Notes under the pieces: model-generated
What the model was told of the DNA's origin: nothing
Database searches by the model: none
Seen by the model: the letters and a program-made list of their open reading frames with translations, nothing else
Translations under genes and position numbers: made by a program
In this document: positions 50,486-59,824 of the stretch, in pieces
Position numbering within the stretch: position 1 is the first letter of the stretch
Layout: each line of letters starts with the position of its first letter
From: an uncultured Verrucomicrobiota bacterium
GTDB lineage: Bacteria; Verrucomicrobiota; Verrucomicrobiia; Opitutales; Opitutaceae
Length of the DNA stretch: 64,000 nt
Direction: 5' to 3'
Assembly (NCBI GenBank): GCA_903960515.1
Contig: CAJCBL010000359.1
Span: 1-64,000 of the forward strand

Positions 50486-50561
50486 TGGCAGGGCAGGAGG
50501 GAATCGAACCCCCAACCAACGGTTTTGGAGACCGCTACTCTACCAATTGAGCTACTGCCCT
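50486..50561 (-). tRNA. tRNA-Trp(CCA)
   Basis: A 76-base cloverleaf. Acceptor arms are AGGGCAG and CTGCCCT, the D-arm AGCTC...GAGT, the anticodon loop CTCCAAA (anticodon CCA), the T-loop TTCGATT, and CCA is encoded. Its place between tuf and secE is conserved in bacteria. Confidence 0.96.
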
Positions 50562-50585
50562 GTGTGTAAACGGTTTCTTGAGACA

Positions 50586-50621
50586 GTACGGCCGAGGCCC
50601 CTACTCGAGACCTCGGCGTAC
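50586..50621 (-). promoter_or_regulatory. hairpin between tuf and tRNA-Trp
   Basis: The arms GTACGCCGAGG and CCTCGGCCGTAC pair with one bulged C (50621 to 50611 with 50597 to 50586). No T-tract follows, so it may be a processing signal that frees the tRNA from the tuf transcript. Confidence 0.5.
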
Positions 50622-50646
50622 GAAGTGAACCGTTTGCGGAACAAAC

Positions 50647-51837
50647 TTATTCGGTGATCTCAGTGATACGACCGGCACCGATGGTGCGGCCACCTTCGCG
50701 GATTGCGAAGCGCTGGAATTTCTCCATCGCGATCGGGGTCTGGAGTTCGAGATCCAGGCTGATGTTGTCGCCAGGCATGACCATCTCGACGCCCGTGGGC
50801 AGCTTGATGGAACCGGTGACGTCAGTCGTGCGGAAGTAGAACTGGGGACGGTATCCGTCGAAGAACGGCGTATGGCGGCCACCCTCGTCCTTGGTCAGCA
50901 CGTAGATCTCGGCCTTGCCCTTGCGGTGGGGCTTGATGCTCTTCGGGTGGGCGATAACCTGGCCGCGCTCGATGCCGTCCTTGTCGACGCCACGGAGCAG
51001 GATGCCGACGTTGTCGCCAGCCTGACCCTGATCGAGCAGCTTGCGGAACATTTCGATACCGGTAACCACGGTCTGGACGGTGTCCTTGAGGCCGACGATC
51101 TCGACGGCTTCGTTGACCTTGACGATACCGCGCTCGATACGACCGGTGGCCACGGTGCCGCGGCCGGTGATCGAGAAGACGTCCTCGACGGACATCAGGA
51201 AGGGCTTGTCCATCTCGCGCACGGGCTCTTCGATCTCGGAGTCGATGGCTTCCATGAGCTCCTGGATGGCCTTGAGGCCTTCCGGCTTGCCTTCGAGGGC
51301 GGCGGTGGCCGAACCACGGATGATCTTGGCGGTATCGCCACCGAACTGGTACTTGGTGAGCAGTTCGCGAACTTCCATCTCGACGAGGTCGAGCAGTTCG
51401 GAGTCGTCGATCAGATCGACCTTATTGAGGAAAACAACGAGCTTCGGCACACCGACCTGACGGGCGAGCAGGATGTGCTCACGGGTCTGGGGCATCGGGC
51501 CGTCGGCCGCACTGACCACCAAGATGCCGCCGTCCATCTGCGCGGCGCCGGTGATCATGTTCTTCACGAAGTCGGCATGGCCGGGGCAGTCGACGTGGGC
51601 GTAGTGGCGCTTCTCGCTCTCGTACTCGACGTGAGCAACCGCGATGGTGACGACCTTGGTCGCATCGCGCACGGTGCCACCCTTGGCGATGTCGGCGTAG
51701 GACTTGATTTCAGCCAAGCCCTTCCTGGCCTGAACGGCGAGGATGGAGGTCGTGAGGGTGGTCTTGCCGTGGTCAACGTGGCCAATCGTGCCGACGTTCA
51801 CGTGCGGTTTCTTGCGTTCGAATGTAGCTTTAGCCAT
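50647..51837 (-). CDS. tuf: elongation factor Tu
   Basis: 396 residues. The G motifs are complete: 'GHVDHGKTT' (G1), '[20 protein letters not shown]' (switch I; the usual 'G-I-T-I' wording is altered to 'VVTIAVAHV'), '[12 protein letters not shown]' (G3), 'NKVD' (G4) and 'SAT' (G5). Domains II and III are full length to '[10 protein letters not shown]'. It delivers aminoacyl-tRNA to the ribosome. Only one tuf is in the window. Confidence 0.98.
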   Translation of the reverse strand: MAKATFERKKPHVNVGTIGHVDHGKTTLTTSILAVQARKGLAEIKSYADIAKGGTVRDATKVVTIAVAHVEYESEKRHYAHVDCPGHADFVKNMITGAAQMDGGILVVSAADGPMPQTREHILLARQVGVPKLVVFLNKVDLIDDSELLDLVEMEVRELLTKYQFGGDTAKIIRGSATAALEGKPEGLKAIQELMEAIDSEIEEPVREMDKPFLMSVEDVFSITGRGTVATGRIERGIVKVNEAVEIVGLKDTVQTVVTGIEMFRKLLDQGQAGDNVGILLRGVDKDGIERGQVIAHPKSIKPHRKGKAEIYVLTKDEGGRHTPFFDGYRPQFYFRTTDVTGSIKLPTGVEMVMPGDNISLDLELQTPIAMEKFQRFAIREGGRTIGAGRITEITE

Positions 51838-51915
51838 GTGACGTTGTTTTTTGGAAGCGGGGGGAGTGAATGGACGGCCGCGGATTAACGTCGTGCAACC
51901 TACCGACGTTTATCC

Positions 51916-51991
51916 TGGAGCCCTCGACCGGATTCGAACCGGTGACCTCGTCCTTACCAAGGACGTGCTCTGCCAACTGAGCTACAAGGGC
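51916..51991 (-). tRNA. tRNA-Thr(GGU)
   Basis: A 76-base cloverleaf with acceptor arms GCCCTTG and CGAGGGC, anticodon loop TTGGTAA (anticodon GGU), T-loop TTCGAAT and encoded TCCA. It lies upstream of tuf and is probably co-transcribed with it. Confidence 0.95.
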
Positions 51992-52077
51992 GAACCAAGA
52001 CAAAACACCTAACCGAAAAAGAGGGCCAAAATTGGGAAACCATTTCCCGCCCGTCAACTGCATTCTCGCAAAATTGT

Positions 52078-52824
52078 TCACCGGCCGACGCCCACCCGGT
52101 AGAAACCAGGCCTAAGTCGTTCTCCCAGGCGAAATTGCCGTACGAGGTATTCCCCAAAAAATGCGTCGATCTCCTCCACCCCGGAGCCCACCGCCAGCGA
52201 TGCCACCCCCACCAACCCTCCCGGTTCCACCGCCACGGAGAACTCCAGCGGGGCCCAATCGTGCTCCCGCACCAGTGCCGGCAGCTCGGCCAACGCCGCC
52301 TCCAGCACCACCTCGCCACCGGCGAAACTGCGCACCTCCACTCCGGCATCACGCACCGCCAGAGCGTGCACCGGGCGGTCCAGCCGCCCCAGGGCGCCCC
52401 ACCCGCCCGCCATCGGGCCCAGCACCCGCAACCCCGCCCGGGAATCCTGCGGGGCGGCGCTCCGCGGAGCGAATACGGGCTCCAGCCGCTCCGCCGCGAA
52501 GGCCAGCCTGGGCTCATACAGCCCGAACACCTCGCCGGGCTGCCGCTGCAGGGTGGCCGGCAGCGCATCCGCCCCGGCATTCCACGCCGTGGGCATCGAG
52601 AGCGGCTGCTGGTCGAAGAGCTCGATCTGCTCCCTCACCAGCGGCCCGGCACCGGCGGCGCTAGAGGAGACCACCGTCACCCGGGGCCTGCTGGCCGCAG
52701 GCGGAGCCGGCACCGCAGGGTCGCCCCGCCACAGGAAGATGAACGCCACGCGAGTCGCCACCGCGACCCCCGCCAGCGCCCAAACCCAGGGCGCCCAATG
52801 CCTTTGTGCCCGAAGATTCATCAC
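52078..52824 (-). CDS. membrane-anchored protein in the exbBD operon, candidate divergent TonB
   Basis: 248 residues. One N-terminal membrane segment (about residues 11-32, 'WVWALAGVAVATRVAFIFLW') is followed by a Pro/Ala-rich stretch, a poorly conserved middle and a C-terminal domain. That domain runs 'EFSVAVEPGGLVGVASLAVG', then 'SGVEEIDAFFGEYLVRQFRL' and 'RPGFYRVGVG'. This resembles the TonB C-terminal order of strand with 'G-x-V', 'SG-x-x-x-x-D' helix, and a closing strand. It is directly downstream of exbD (4 bases), where tonB is often found. The similarity is by pattern only. No typical TonB long Pro-Lys/Pro-Glu spacer is seen. Confidence 0.5.
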   Translation of the reverse strand: MMNLRAQRHWAPWVWALAGVAVATRVAFIFLWRGDPAVPAPPAASRPRVTVVSSSAAGAGPLVREQIELFDQQPLSMPTAWNAGADALPATLQRQPGEVFGLYEPRLAFAAERLEPVFAPRSAAPQDSRAGLRVLGPMAGGWGALGRLDRPVHALAVRDAGVEVRSFAGGEVVLEAALAELPALVREHDWAPLEFSVAVEPGGLVGVASLAVGSGVEEIDAFFGEYLVRQFRLGERLRPGFYRVGVGR

Positions 52825-52828
52825 GTAT

Positions 52829-53251
52829 TCAATGTGCGCCCGCAGGCGCCTCGGCGGCGATCTGCACCTCGCAGCCCGCCGCAGTGGCCACCGCCGTGAA
52901 GGTGATCAGTGCCTGCGCCGAGGTCTGCCTGTCGGCGCGCAGCAGCAGCCGGGAGGCGCCCTTCTCCCTGACCACCTCGGCGAGGCGCTGGCGAAATCCG
53001 TCCATCGAATACCTTCCGCCCTCGAAAAGGATGAGGTTGTCGCGCTGCAGGTTCACCACCAGTCCGGTGGTCATGGCCGAGCCGCCCTCCAACTGCGGCA
53101 CCGAGATCGTCTCCCCCGGGGCCAGCACGAACTTCGAGGTGAACAGCGTCAGGAAAAGCCCCAGCACCGCCACGTTCACAAAAAAGAACACGTCGAAACT
53201 GCGCGGTGGCGGCCGCAGGTGGGCCGCCAGATCCAGCGGCTGGGTGATCAC
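52829..53251 (-). CDS. exbD: ExbD/TolR-family biopolymer transport protein
   Basis: 140 residues from GTG at 53251, which overlaps the exbB stop (GTGA). One membrane helix lies at about residues 18-38 ('SFDVFFFVNVAVLGLFLTLF'). In ExbD/TolR the helix normally carries a membrane-facing Asp; here the Asp of 'RSFDVFF' is at the start of the helix. The periplasmic domain includes 'LILFEGGRYSMDGFRQRLAE' and 'GASRLLLRADRQTSAQALIT', typical of the family. With ExbB it forms the proton-driven motor. An in-frame ATG far upstream lies inside exbB. Confidence 0.85.
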   Translation of the reverse strand: MITQPLDLAAHLRPPPRSFDVFFFVNVAVLGLFLTLFTSKFVLAPGETISVPQLEGGSAMTTGLVVNLQRDNLILFEGGRYSMDGFRQRLAEVVREKGASRLLLRADRQTSAQALITFTAVATAAGCEVQIAAEAPAGAH

Positions 53252-54036
53252 GGCTTGCCCTTCCCCGGCGCAGCGGCGCCAGCGGCAGTCGCAGCAGCGC
53301 CAGGCTGGGCCGCGTCCGCCGGCTGCGTCACCTTCGCCGGCGCTAGCGCGGCCACCCCCGAAGCGGCCACCGCAGCGGGCGCGCCCAGTGTGCCGTTGCC
53401 GGCCGCACCGGCGGTACGCAGATCGTGGAGCACAAAGCGGATCATCTCGTTGGCCGTCCACTCCATGTCGTGCACCAGCGCCCGCACCCTACCCCGCAGA
53501 AAATGGAACGCCAGATGCGCCGGCACCGCGACAGCCAGTCCTGCCGCGCTGGCTACGAGCGCCTCCCACATCCCGCCGGCCAGCGCCGCCGGGGTGGCGT
53601 AGTTGCCCCCCAGATTGAAGGAGTGGAAGGCCCTGATCATCCCCAGCACCGTGCCGAGCAGCCCCAGCAGGGGCGCCACCTGCGCGATGGCCGCCAGCGC
53701 GCCCATGCGCCGCTCCAGGATCGGCAGCTCCACCAGCGCCGCCTCCTGCACGGCCAGCCGCAGCGCCGACTCGTCGGCCTCATGGTGGAGCAGCGCCGCC
53801 TTCACGATCACCGCCACCGGACCGGCCGTCTCCTCACACACGGTTACGGCCTCCATCAGGCGCCGTTTGAGAAGGATGTTTTTGATACCCGCCAAAAACT
53901 CCGTGGAGCGGATCTGCCCCCGGTGCAGGCTCAGCGCGCGCTCGGCGAACACCGCCAGGCCCACAAGTGCCAGCACCAGCAGCACCCACATCACGGGGCC
54001 GCCCTTGGAAAGAAGATTGGGATCGAGCGCGCTCAT
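53248..54036 (-). CDS. exbB: ExbB/TolQ/MotA-family proton channel protein
   Basis: 262 residues with three membrane helices. The conserved part is 'LERRMGALAAIAQVAPLLGL' and 'LGTVLGMIRAFHSF' followed by 'GGMWEALVASAAGLAVAVPA', the pore-forming helices of ExbB. An Ala/Pro-rich C-terminal tail of about 50 residues is longer than usual. It lies 57 bases after the TPR gene and overlaps exbD by four bases. Confidence 0.92.
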   Translation of the reverse strand: MSALDPNLLSKGGPVMWVLLVLALVGLAVFAERALSLHRGQIRSTEFLAGIKNILLKRRLMEAVTVCEETAGPVAVIVKAALLHHEADESALRLAVQEAALVELPILERRMGALAAIAQVAPLLGLLGTVLGMIRAFHSFNLGGNYATPAALAGGMWEALVASAAGLAVAVPAHLAFHFLRGRVRALVHDMEWTANEMIRFVLHDLRTAGAAGNGTLGAPAAVAASGVAALAPAKVTQPADAAQPGAAATAAGAAAPGKGKP

Positions 54037-54093
54037 GCTTTTTGAGTGTTCAGGTTAATTGGTCGGTTTTCCGGAAGGCAAACGGCGAAACGC

Positions 54094-56733
54094 TCAGCGC
54101 TCGCCCGCCCCTGTATTCAGCCGGGCCAGCGCGGCCTTGGCCGTGTTCTCGCCCCACACCCCGCTGCGCAACGTGAGCTCGTAGGCCTCGCGCGCCTCCT
54201 GCCCCGCCTTCGCCTTCTCGCAGAGGTCGGCATACACCAGCAGCGTACGCCCCAGCCAATACCGGCCCTTCTCGCCCAAAGGCGCGCGCACCGTCGGGTC
54301 GACCAGGAAGCGGTCCGCCACCAGCCACAGGGCGCGCCTCGCCTCGGCGCTGTTGCCCCGCATCGCCAAGGCATAGCCCTCCTTGAAACCGGCCTCGATG
54401 CGCACCTCGGCCGGGGCGCTGGGCAGATCGAACAGCCGCTCGTAGCGCGCCAGCGCGCTGCCCAGCCGCGACGAGTCGGCGGTCACCTGGGCAAACAGCG
54501 TGTCGGCCAGCGCCAGCTCGGCCAGGGCCACGTCGCGGTGGGCCGGGAAACGGTTGACGATCGCTTCGTACATCACCTGGGCAGGCCCCAGCTGGTTGAG
54601 CTTTCGCAGCAGGTCGCCCTGGCGCAACTGGGCATAGAATACGAGGTCGTTGCCCGGGAACTTCTCCACCAGATCGTGCAGGATGCGGAACGCCTCCTCG
54701 CTGTGCCGGTCCTCCCCGCGGCGCTCGGCATTGCCGGCAGCCTCGTAGAGTGCATACGCCGCGTACGGGCTGCTCGCATGCTCGTTGGCGAGCTGGATGA
54801 GCAACTGCTGGGCCTCCACCGTCTGGCCCAGAGCGGAGAGGTACTTTGCCTGGATGATGAAGGAGTACACCGCCGGGTCGCTGCCGGGAAACACCCGCCG
54901 CAGCTCCGCCAGCTCGGCCAGGCCATCGTCCTCGCGGCGCAACTCCAGCAGCGCCTGCGCCCTCAACAGCCGCGCCGTGCCCGCAGTCTCCTGGCGCAGA
55001 GCCGCCGGCACCGCCGTGTTGGCCTCGCCCGCAGGGCCTTCCAGCAGCTTGGCCACCAGGTCCAGCGTCGCCGCCGGCTTCCCGGCCTCCAGCGAGAGCT
55101 TGGCCTGCAACCACGCCAGCCGCAGCCGCAGCTCCGCCGGCGCGGCCCCGAATGTCTCCGCACCCAGCACACGGTTGAGGCGCTCGTAGGCGCGGGCCGT
55201 CTGCCCGCGCACCTGCAAAGTCTTCACCGTATTCCATTCCGCCTGCCAGCGGTTGGCCGCATCGAACTCGGGCTCGCCGGCCAGCCGGTCGAGCACCTGC
55301 AACGCCTCATCGGTCTGCGCCGGCCGGTCGGCCAGCAGCAGCGCAAGCACCTGCTGGAACATCAGTGTGCCCCGCGTCACCCCCGCCGGCAGCGTTCTCT
55401 CCTGCAGCGCCAAGGCGTAGGCGCCGGCGGCGTTGCGATAGTCCTGTGCCCTAAAATAGGATTCCGCCAGCAGCACTGCGAACGGTCCGCGCAGCGGCTC
55501 GGGCCCCAGCTCGCCCTGCAGTTGCGTGATCGCCTCGGCCGCAGTGCGGTAGCGCCGCAGCTCCCACGCCACCGATACCAGCACGTTGAAGGCCGGCTTG
55601 CGGTCGGGCGAACCCGGGAAATCGGCCAGCAACGTCCGCGCGTCGGCCTCGGCCCGGTCGTAGTCCTGCCGCGCCAACGCCAGCCTCGCACGGTACAGCA
55701 GCAGGTCGTCGAGAATCTTGGGCGCCGGCTTGAGGGCGATCTGCACATCGAGCTCGCGGCGGAGCCCGGCGCCCACGTCCGGGTCGCCCGCAGCATTGGC
55801 CAGCAGTTGCAAGGCGATGCGCTGCATCTCCGGTTGCACCGCACCGGCGAAGAGCTGGCGCAGGGCGTTGAGCCCCACCGCACTGCCCGGCCCCGAGATC
55901 AACGCCTGCAACAAGCGCAGCCGGTCCGCGGCCTCGCGGTCGCCCGCCGTCACCATCGCCAACTGACGCTGCAGCACCGCCTGCGCCTCGGCCTTGCGCC
56001 CGAGCTGGTCGAGCACCACCGCCTGCTGGCCCGCCGCCGTAAACCCCACCGGCCGGCCCTGAAACTGGTCCATCTGGCGCTGCAACATCGGCACCTGCTC
56101 GGCCGTGGCCTGACCGAAGAGCAGCCGCGCCCGCTCCCGCGCCAGCAACATCTGGGCACGCGCCAGCTCCGCCACCGCCCGCGACTCCGCCTGCCCGTAG
56201 GCCAGCTGGGCGCGGTCGTACTGCCCACGTGAATCCGCCAGCATCCCCTGGGCCACATACACCCAGCTCGCCTCCTCCACCGGCACCTCCTCGGGGCGAA
56301 GCGTTTCCACCAGCGAGGCCGCCGAGGCATCCTTGCGCAGCAAAGCGATCAACCCGCGGCGCAACCGAGTCTGGGCCGACACCAGATCCGCCCCTCGGCC
56401 CAGCGCCGCCTCCGCCTCGTCGAGCCGGCCGGAGGCGATCTCCACCACGGCCAGCCCTTGCGCAGCCCGGTTGCGAGCGTCCGCCGGCAAGTCGGTCCGC
56501 CCCAGCACCCGCTCATACGAAGCCCGGGCCGCCGTGGAGAAGCCCAACTCCGCCGCGCGCTGCGCCGCCTCCAACTCGAGGAGCGCCTCGCCCGAGCCCA
56601 GCCCGGCGAGCTCCTTGGGCGCAAGCAGCGGCGCCGGCGCCACCGCCGGAATCTGCGCGAGTGCCCACGGCGCGGAGACCACGGCGGCGAGCAAAGGCAG
56701 GACCAGTCGAGCAAGAGTTGGCGACGCAATCAT
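54094..56733 (-). CDS. large periplasmic tetratricopeptide protein upstream of exbBD
   Basis: 879 residues from the ATG at 56733 (56745 and 56802 are alternatives). A signal peptide precedes 'ALAQIPAV'. The mature chain is a series of TPR-like helix pairs throughout, for example 'ALLELEAAQRAAELGFSTAA', 'AQLAYGQAESRAVAELARAQ' and, near the end, 'LYEAAGNAERRGEDRHSEEA'. No enzyme motif is seen. Position and coupling with exbB/exbD suggest a periplasmic partner of the motor, comparable to TPR proteins described with ExbBD in some TonB systems and to CpoB in Tol-Pal. This role is inferred from context. Confidence 0.75.
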   Translation of the reverse strand: MIASPTLARLVLPLLAAVVSAPWALAQIPAVAPAPLLAPKELAGLGSGEALLELEAAQRAAELGFSTAARASYERVLGRTDLPADARNRAAQGLAVVEIASGRLDEAEAALGRGADLVSAQTRLRRGLIALLRKDASAASLVETLRPEEVPVEEASWVYVAQGMLADSRGQYDRAQLAYGQAESRAVAELARAQMLLARERARLLFGQATAEQVPMLQRQMDQFQGRPVGFTAAGQQAVVLDQLGRKAEAQAVLQRQLAMVTAGDREAADRLRLLQALISGPGSAVGLNALRQLFAGAVQPEMQRIALQLLANAAGDPDVGAGLRRELDVQIALKPAPKILDDLLLYRARLALARQDYDRAEADARTLLADFPGSPDRKPAFNVLVSVAWELRRYRTAAEAITQLQGELGPEPLRGPFAVLLAESYFRAQDYRNAAGAYALALQERTLPAGVTRGTLMFQQVLALLLADRPAQTDEALQVLDRLAGEPEFDAANRWQAEWNTVKTLQVRGQTARAYERLNRVLGAETFGAAPAELRLRLAWLQAKLSLEAGKPAATLDLVAKLLEGPAGEANTAVPAALRQETAGTARLLRAQALLELRREDDGLAELAELRRVFPGSDPAVYSFIIQAKYLSALGQTVEAQQLLIQLANEHASSPYAAYALYEAAGNAERRGEDRHSEEAFRILHDLVEKFPGNDLVFYAQLRQGDLLRKLNQLGPAQVMYEAIVNRFPAHRDVALAELALADTLFAQVTADSSRLGSALARYERLFDLPSAPAEVRIEAGFKEGYALAMRGNSAEARRALWLVADRFLVDPTVRAPLGEKGRYWLGRTLLVYADLCEKAKAGQEAREAYELTLRSGVWGENTAKAALARLNTGAGER

Positions 56734-56907
56734 CGCCGCGACCATGCGGGCCGCCCATGGCGCTGGCAAGAGCCCGAGAGGCCAATCCCCGCCCCCGGCC
56801 AAGGAGAGGCCCCCGCCCTGCCGCCCCCAGCTACCGCTTACGCTGTCTCCTAATACCAGCCTATCGCTCCCTTCCCTTTGGAATGCCGCTTGGGTGACAA
56901 GGCACCG

Positions 56908-58044
56908 TCACCGGCCGGCTACGACAACCTCGCCACGTTTCGCCCCAACCCGGCCCGTGCGGCGACCCTCCTCGCGCTCCAACCTGCGGCGCCCATCGAT
57001 CTCGATCATGAGCCCACGAAACTCCGGTTCGTCGGGCTTGATACGAAGGGCCCGCGCGAGGTGATGGCGCGCCTCGTCGAGGCGACCGGCGGCAAACTCC
57101 TCTCGCGCGACAGCAGACAGGTAATACGGGTTGTGTTCGCGATAGCGCAAAGACCGCCGTTCGAGGCGCTCAGCTTCATCAACCCGGCCCGCCGTGCGCT
57201 GAAGGTGCGCGAGCCCGCTCAGGGCCGCCATCGTGTCCGGGGCTGCAACCAACGCGCGCTCGTAACACAGGCTGGCGCATTCCGCCTCGCCAGCCAGCGC
57301 GCGTGCCCCGCCCAGATTCGACCACGCGAAGGCGGCAGATGGATCGGTAAGCGTGGCCAGTTCAAACAGACGCAGCGCGCCAACCCTATCGCCGGCGGCA
57401 AGCCGATAGACCCCGGCGTTGCTAAACATCCCCGCGAAAGCCCGCACATCATCGACAACCATTGTCGTGATACGCGCCTCGCGCCGGTTCTCCGAGCCCT
57501 TGAGGTCGATTTCATAGGTGCCGTCGGCAAGCTCGACGCGCACGTTGAGGTGCCTGCTTTCGAGCACTATCCCGCCGGCTCGGTCCCAAAGGGGGCGCAT
57601 CGCCACCTCGTTGAAGCTCGCCGGTATCCTGAATTCGCGGGCCACGGCAACCACGAGCAGGGCATAGGTTACGCAGTTGCCCCGGCGGCGGCGGAACGCC
57701 TCGCGCACATCGTAGACTCCGCCGGTTTCGTAGCGGAAATGCAGGCCGTGTTCACCGAGGATGGCGGCCGCGATTTCATCGATTCGGGCTTCGCGCGAGC
57801 CCTTGCGATGAACGCGTGCTGCGAAGAAGGCCCGCATCTCGTCGTCCAGGCGCAGCAGTTCCTGGGGATTCTCGGGCAGGCGGTATTCGGCAGCAGCTGT
57901 ACGACTGGGGCAAGCTGCCGAGCCCGCTGCCGCGGCAAGTGCCATGGGCGCGGCAAGCGCCAGCAACGCCACGGCGGCCGCAAGTAGTAGTCTGGGCGCA
58001 GACCGGCCGAAACTGCGCAAACAGGTCGTAGATATCGGAGTCAT
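56908..58044 (-). CDS. secreted transglutaminase-like protein with TPR repeats
   Basis: 378 residues. A signal peptide (about residues 17-38) is followed by a transglutaminase-like domain with the probable triad Cys in 'RRRGNCVTYALLVVAVAREF', His in 'ESRHLNVRVEL' and Asp in 'TYEIDLKGSE'. The C-terminal third has TPR motifs ('AFAWSNLGGARALAGEAECA', 'ARHHLARALRIKPDEPEF'). The order (Cys-His-Asp, then TPR) resembles SirB1-like proteins. GAGGACAT lies before the ATG. It lies upstream of the TPR-exbBD operon on the same strand, with a gap of about 175 bases. Activity could be protease or cross-linking; neither is shown. Confidence 0.75.
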   Translation of the reverse strand: MTPISTTCLRSFGRSAPRLLLAAAVALLALAAPMALAAAAGSAACPSRTAAAEYRLPENPQELLRLDDEMRAFFAARVHRKGSREARIDEIAAAILGEHGLHFRYETGGVYDVREAFRRRRGNCVTYALLVVAVAREFRIPASFNEVAMRPLWDRAGGIVLESRHLNVRVELADGTYEIDLKGSENRREARITTMVVDDVRAFAGMFSNAGVYRLAAGDRVGALRLFELATLTDPSAAFAWSNLGGARALAGEAECASLCYERALVAAPDTMAALSGLAHLQRTAGRVDEAERLERRSLRYREHNPYYLSAVAREEFAAGRLDEARHHLARALRIKPDEPEFRGLMIEIDGRRRLEREEGRRTGRVGAKRGEVVVAGR

Positions 58045-58182
58045 GGGGATGTCCTCTGCCGGTCTCGGGCGGGCGACGGCGTAGTGCCGTCGAGGGGCCG
58101 CTTGTGGCCGGCAAGAAGGATAACCCCGCCCCGGCGAGAATTCCCGCCCCCCTTCAGCCCTTTCGGCCTACCCACTCCGACC

Positions 58183-58209
58183 GTAGCTGAACGACGGAGT
58201 CGTTGAGCC
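58183..58209 (+). repeat. REP-like palindrome, copy 1
   Basis: GTAGCTGAACGAC, centre GGA, then GTCGTTGAGCC. The two halves of the stem pair except at one position. It belongs to a family also found at 58255, 61720, 62391, 62461, 62566 and 63035. Confidence 0.75.
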
Positions 58210-58254
58210 TCCGTCAGCCTATCAGCCTTCAGTACTTTCCCCGGCCCGCCGAAT

Positions 58255-58281
58255 GTAGCTAGACGGCGGAGTCGTTCAGCC
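58255..58281 (+). repeat. REP-like palindrome, copy 2
   Basis: GTAGCTAGACGGC, centre GGA, then GTCGTTCAGCC, followed by 'ttcagctcttcag' units. The start and end words match the other copies; the stem is imperfect. Confidence 0.7.
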
Positions 58282-58954
58282 TCCGTCCCTCCGTCTTCAG
58301 CTCTTCAGTCGTTCAGCCTTCTCCAATCGCCGCTCGTAAGGAGCCTCTGGGTCCACCCGGGGCGGCGCGAGCCGCAGCGCAACCGGGGACGAGGTGGAGC
58401 GTAGGCCCGGCGGCGTCTGCGCAGGCCGTTGACCTGTGCAACCGGTGCCCGCGCACAACAAACGGCCGGAGCTGGCGACGGCCGAGTGAGCGGGCACCGC
58501 GAGCGCCGGGCCTCACGGACCCGGCCGAAGGGAGCGCAGCGACCGCAGCCGCTGGGCGAAGCGAAGCGAGCGGGCGCGCGACCCGGCCCCGCCTGGCCGA
58601 GCTCGCGAGGCCCGGACGGGGCCGGTTGAGCAAGCCCGGCACCCAGCCGGGCGCGGGGCCCCGCCGGTCTGGATCGGCGGACGCCGACGAGGCGCAACGT
58701 AGCGTTAGCGAAGTGGAGACACGACGGCGACGGCGCGGGTGTCCCAGGAGCGCCGCCTCAGCGCGGCATTCCTGCCGCGCGTGCCGCCGCCGGCGGGGAT
58801 GGTGCTCAGCGGACGGAGCGCAAGCGGAGGAGCAAGCAGACGGCGTGACAGCTCGGAGGCTCGGCGGAGGGCTGGCGCGAGACGTGCCGTTTGTTTCTTA
58901 TATTGTGTTCGTGAGCGCGAGCGAACGGCTGGCACTCACGAGCCCCCGCGAGCA

Positions 58955-59824
58955 TCAGGCTTTGGGCGTTTTCTTGCGCGCCACGAACACCACACCGGCC
59001 GCGAGTATTATTAGACCAACGAGCCACCAAGCGGGATTTGTTTTCGCGGCAGGCGCTGGCTCCGTCGCCGCCGTCGGGATCGACGCCGCCACGGATGATT
59101 TAATCGGCTCCGGCGTGGGTTCAGGCGGCGGCGCAACGCCTGCGGGTGGTTCGGGCGCCGCAGGCAATAGCTCAAGGTTTTCTGAAGGATTATTTGTGGA
59201 TTCGAATGGGGCGACTAGATCGTATTTTTCGCTATCAAAATACTTGGCGTTAAGCCGCCACCATGCCCGAAGTTCTTGTATGGACGCATTCATTTTATCG
59301 ATTTGACGCGTGCTGCCCAGTTTAACTTTCGCCCACTGTTGGACTGAGGCAGGCATTTCGGGGCTCGTGCTCAACAAGTATAATACTAAGGCGTGGGTGT
59401 TGCCTGCGGGACCAAAATTCACACTTTCGCCCAAAGTGACCAACTGCGCAGGCGGTGCGTCCATGAATAATGGCATCACATGTGGAATAATCCAAGGAGA
59501 GCGCGAGGAAAGCAAAGCTCTGTATGCTTGCGATGCCATTCCGCCTTCTGCGGCATAAGCATTAATGTATTTACTGATCGTGGCCACGTCCCTAAGTCGG
59601 ATTATCGCCGATGTATGGCGACCCGGGGATTTCTCATCTAATTTCCTCAGGGAGGCGACCACTTCATCCAAAGCGTAGCCTTCTGCGGACGGCGGAAGGT
59701 TTTCGGATGTTAGTTTATCACTCTCGGCTAATAGTGTTGAGAGGTAGTTGGCGCTAACCTCGCGCGCACTAAGCGAATGAACGGCTCCCCCTACAAAAAT
59801 CATCAATAAAATAATGTTTTTCAT
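58955..59824 (-). CDS. secreted protein with C-terminal membrane anchor, partner of a metallopeptidase
   Basis: 289 residues, not recognised. A signal peptide (residues 1-20, 'MKNIILLMIFVGG...SLSA') is followed by an alpha-helical domain to about residue 205 ('LLAESDKLTSENLPPSAEGY', 'LRDVATISKYINAYAAEGGM'), a Pro/Ala/Glu linker and a C-terminal anchor 'WWLVGLIILAAGVVFVARK' with positive residues after it. It would sit outside the inner membrane, held at its C-terminus. Its ATG overlaps the stop of the metallopeptidase gene by four bases, so they are translationally coupled. GC is lower than in the neighbours, suggesting transfer. Confidence 0.7.
   Translation of the reverse strand: MKNIILLMIFVGGAVHSLSAREVSANYLSTLLAESDKLTSENLPPSAEGYALDEVVASLRKLDEKSPGRHTSAIIRLRDVATISKYINAYAAEGGMASQAYRALLSSRSPWIIPHVMPLFMDAPPAQLVTLGESVNFGPAGNTHALVLYLLSTSPEMPASVQQWAKVKLGSTRQIDKMNASIQELRAWWRLNAKYFDSEKYDLVAPFESTNNPSENLELLPAAPEPPAGVAPPPEPTPEPIKSSVAASIPTAATEPAPAAKTNPAWWLVGLIILAAGVVFVARKKTPKA

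Larger units (their letters stand above)
58045..58954. other. long GC-rich intergenic region with repeats
   Basis: About 910 bases without a supported gene. It holds two REP-like palindromes (58183-58209 and 58255-58281), a run of 'ttcagcc' units to 58321, and a 9-bp inverted repeat (GGTGCCCGC at 58444-58452, GCGGGCACC at 58490-58498). The segment 58550-58900 is very G-rich on the plus strand with repeated 'gcgaagcg', 'gcgagcg' and 'ggcggac' words. Long open frames here have no protein-like composition. Confidence 0.5.

Noticed and set aside
58626-59306. A 226-codon plus-strand frame across the end of the anchored protein gene
   Set aside because: Antisense to the anchored protein and then into G-rich repeats; no plausible ribosome binding site or domain.
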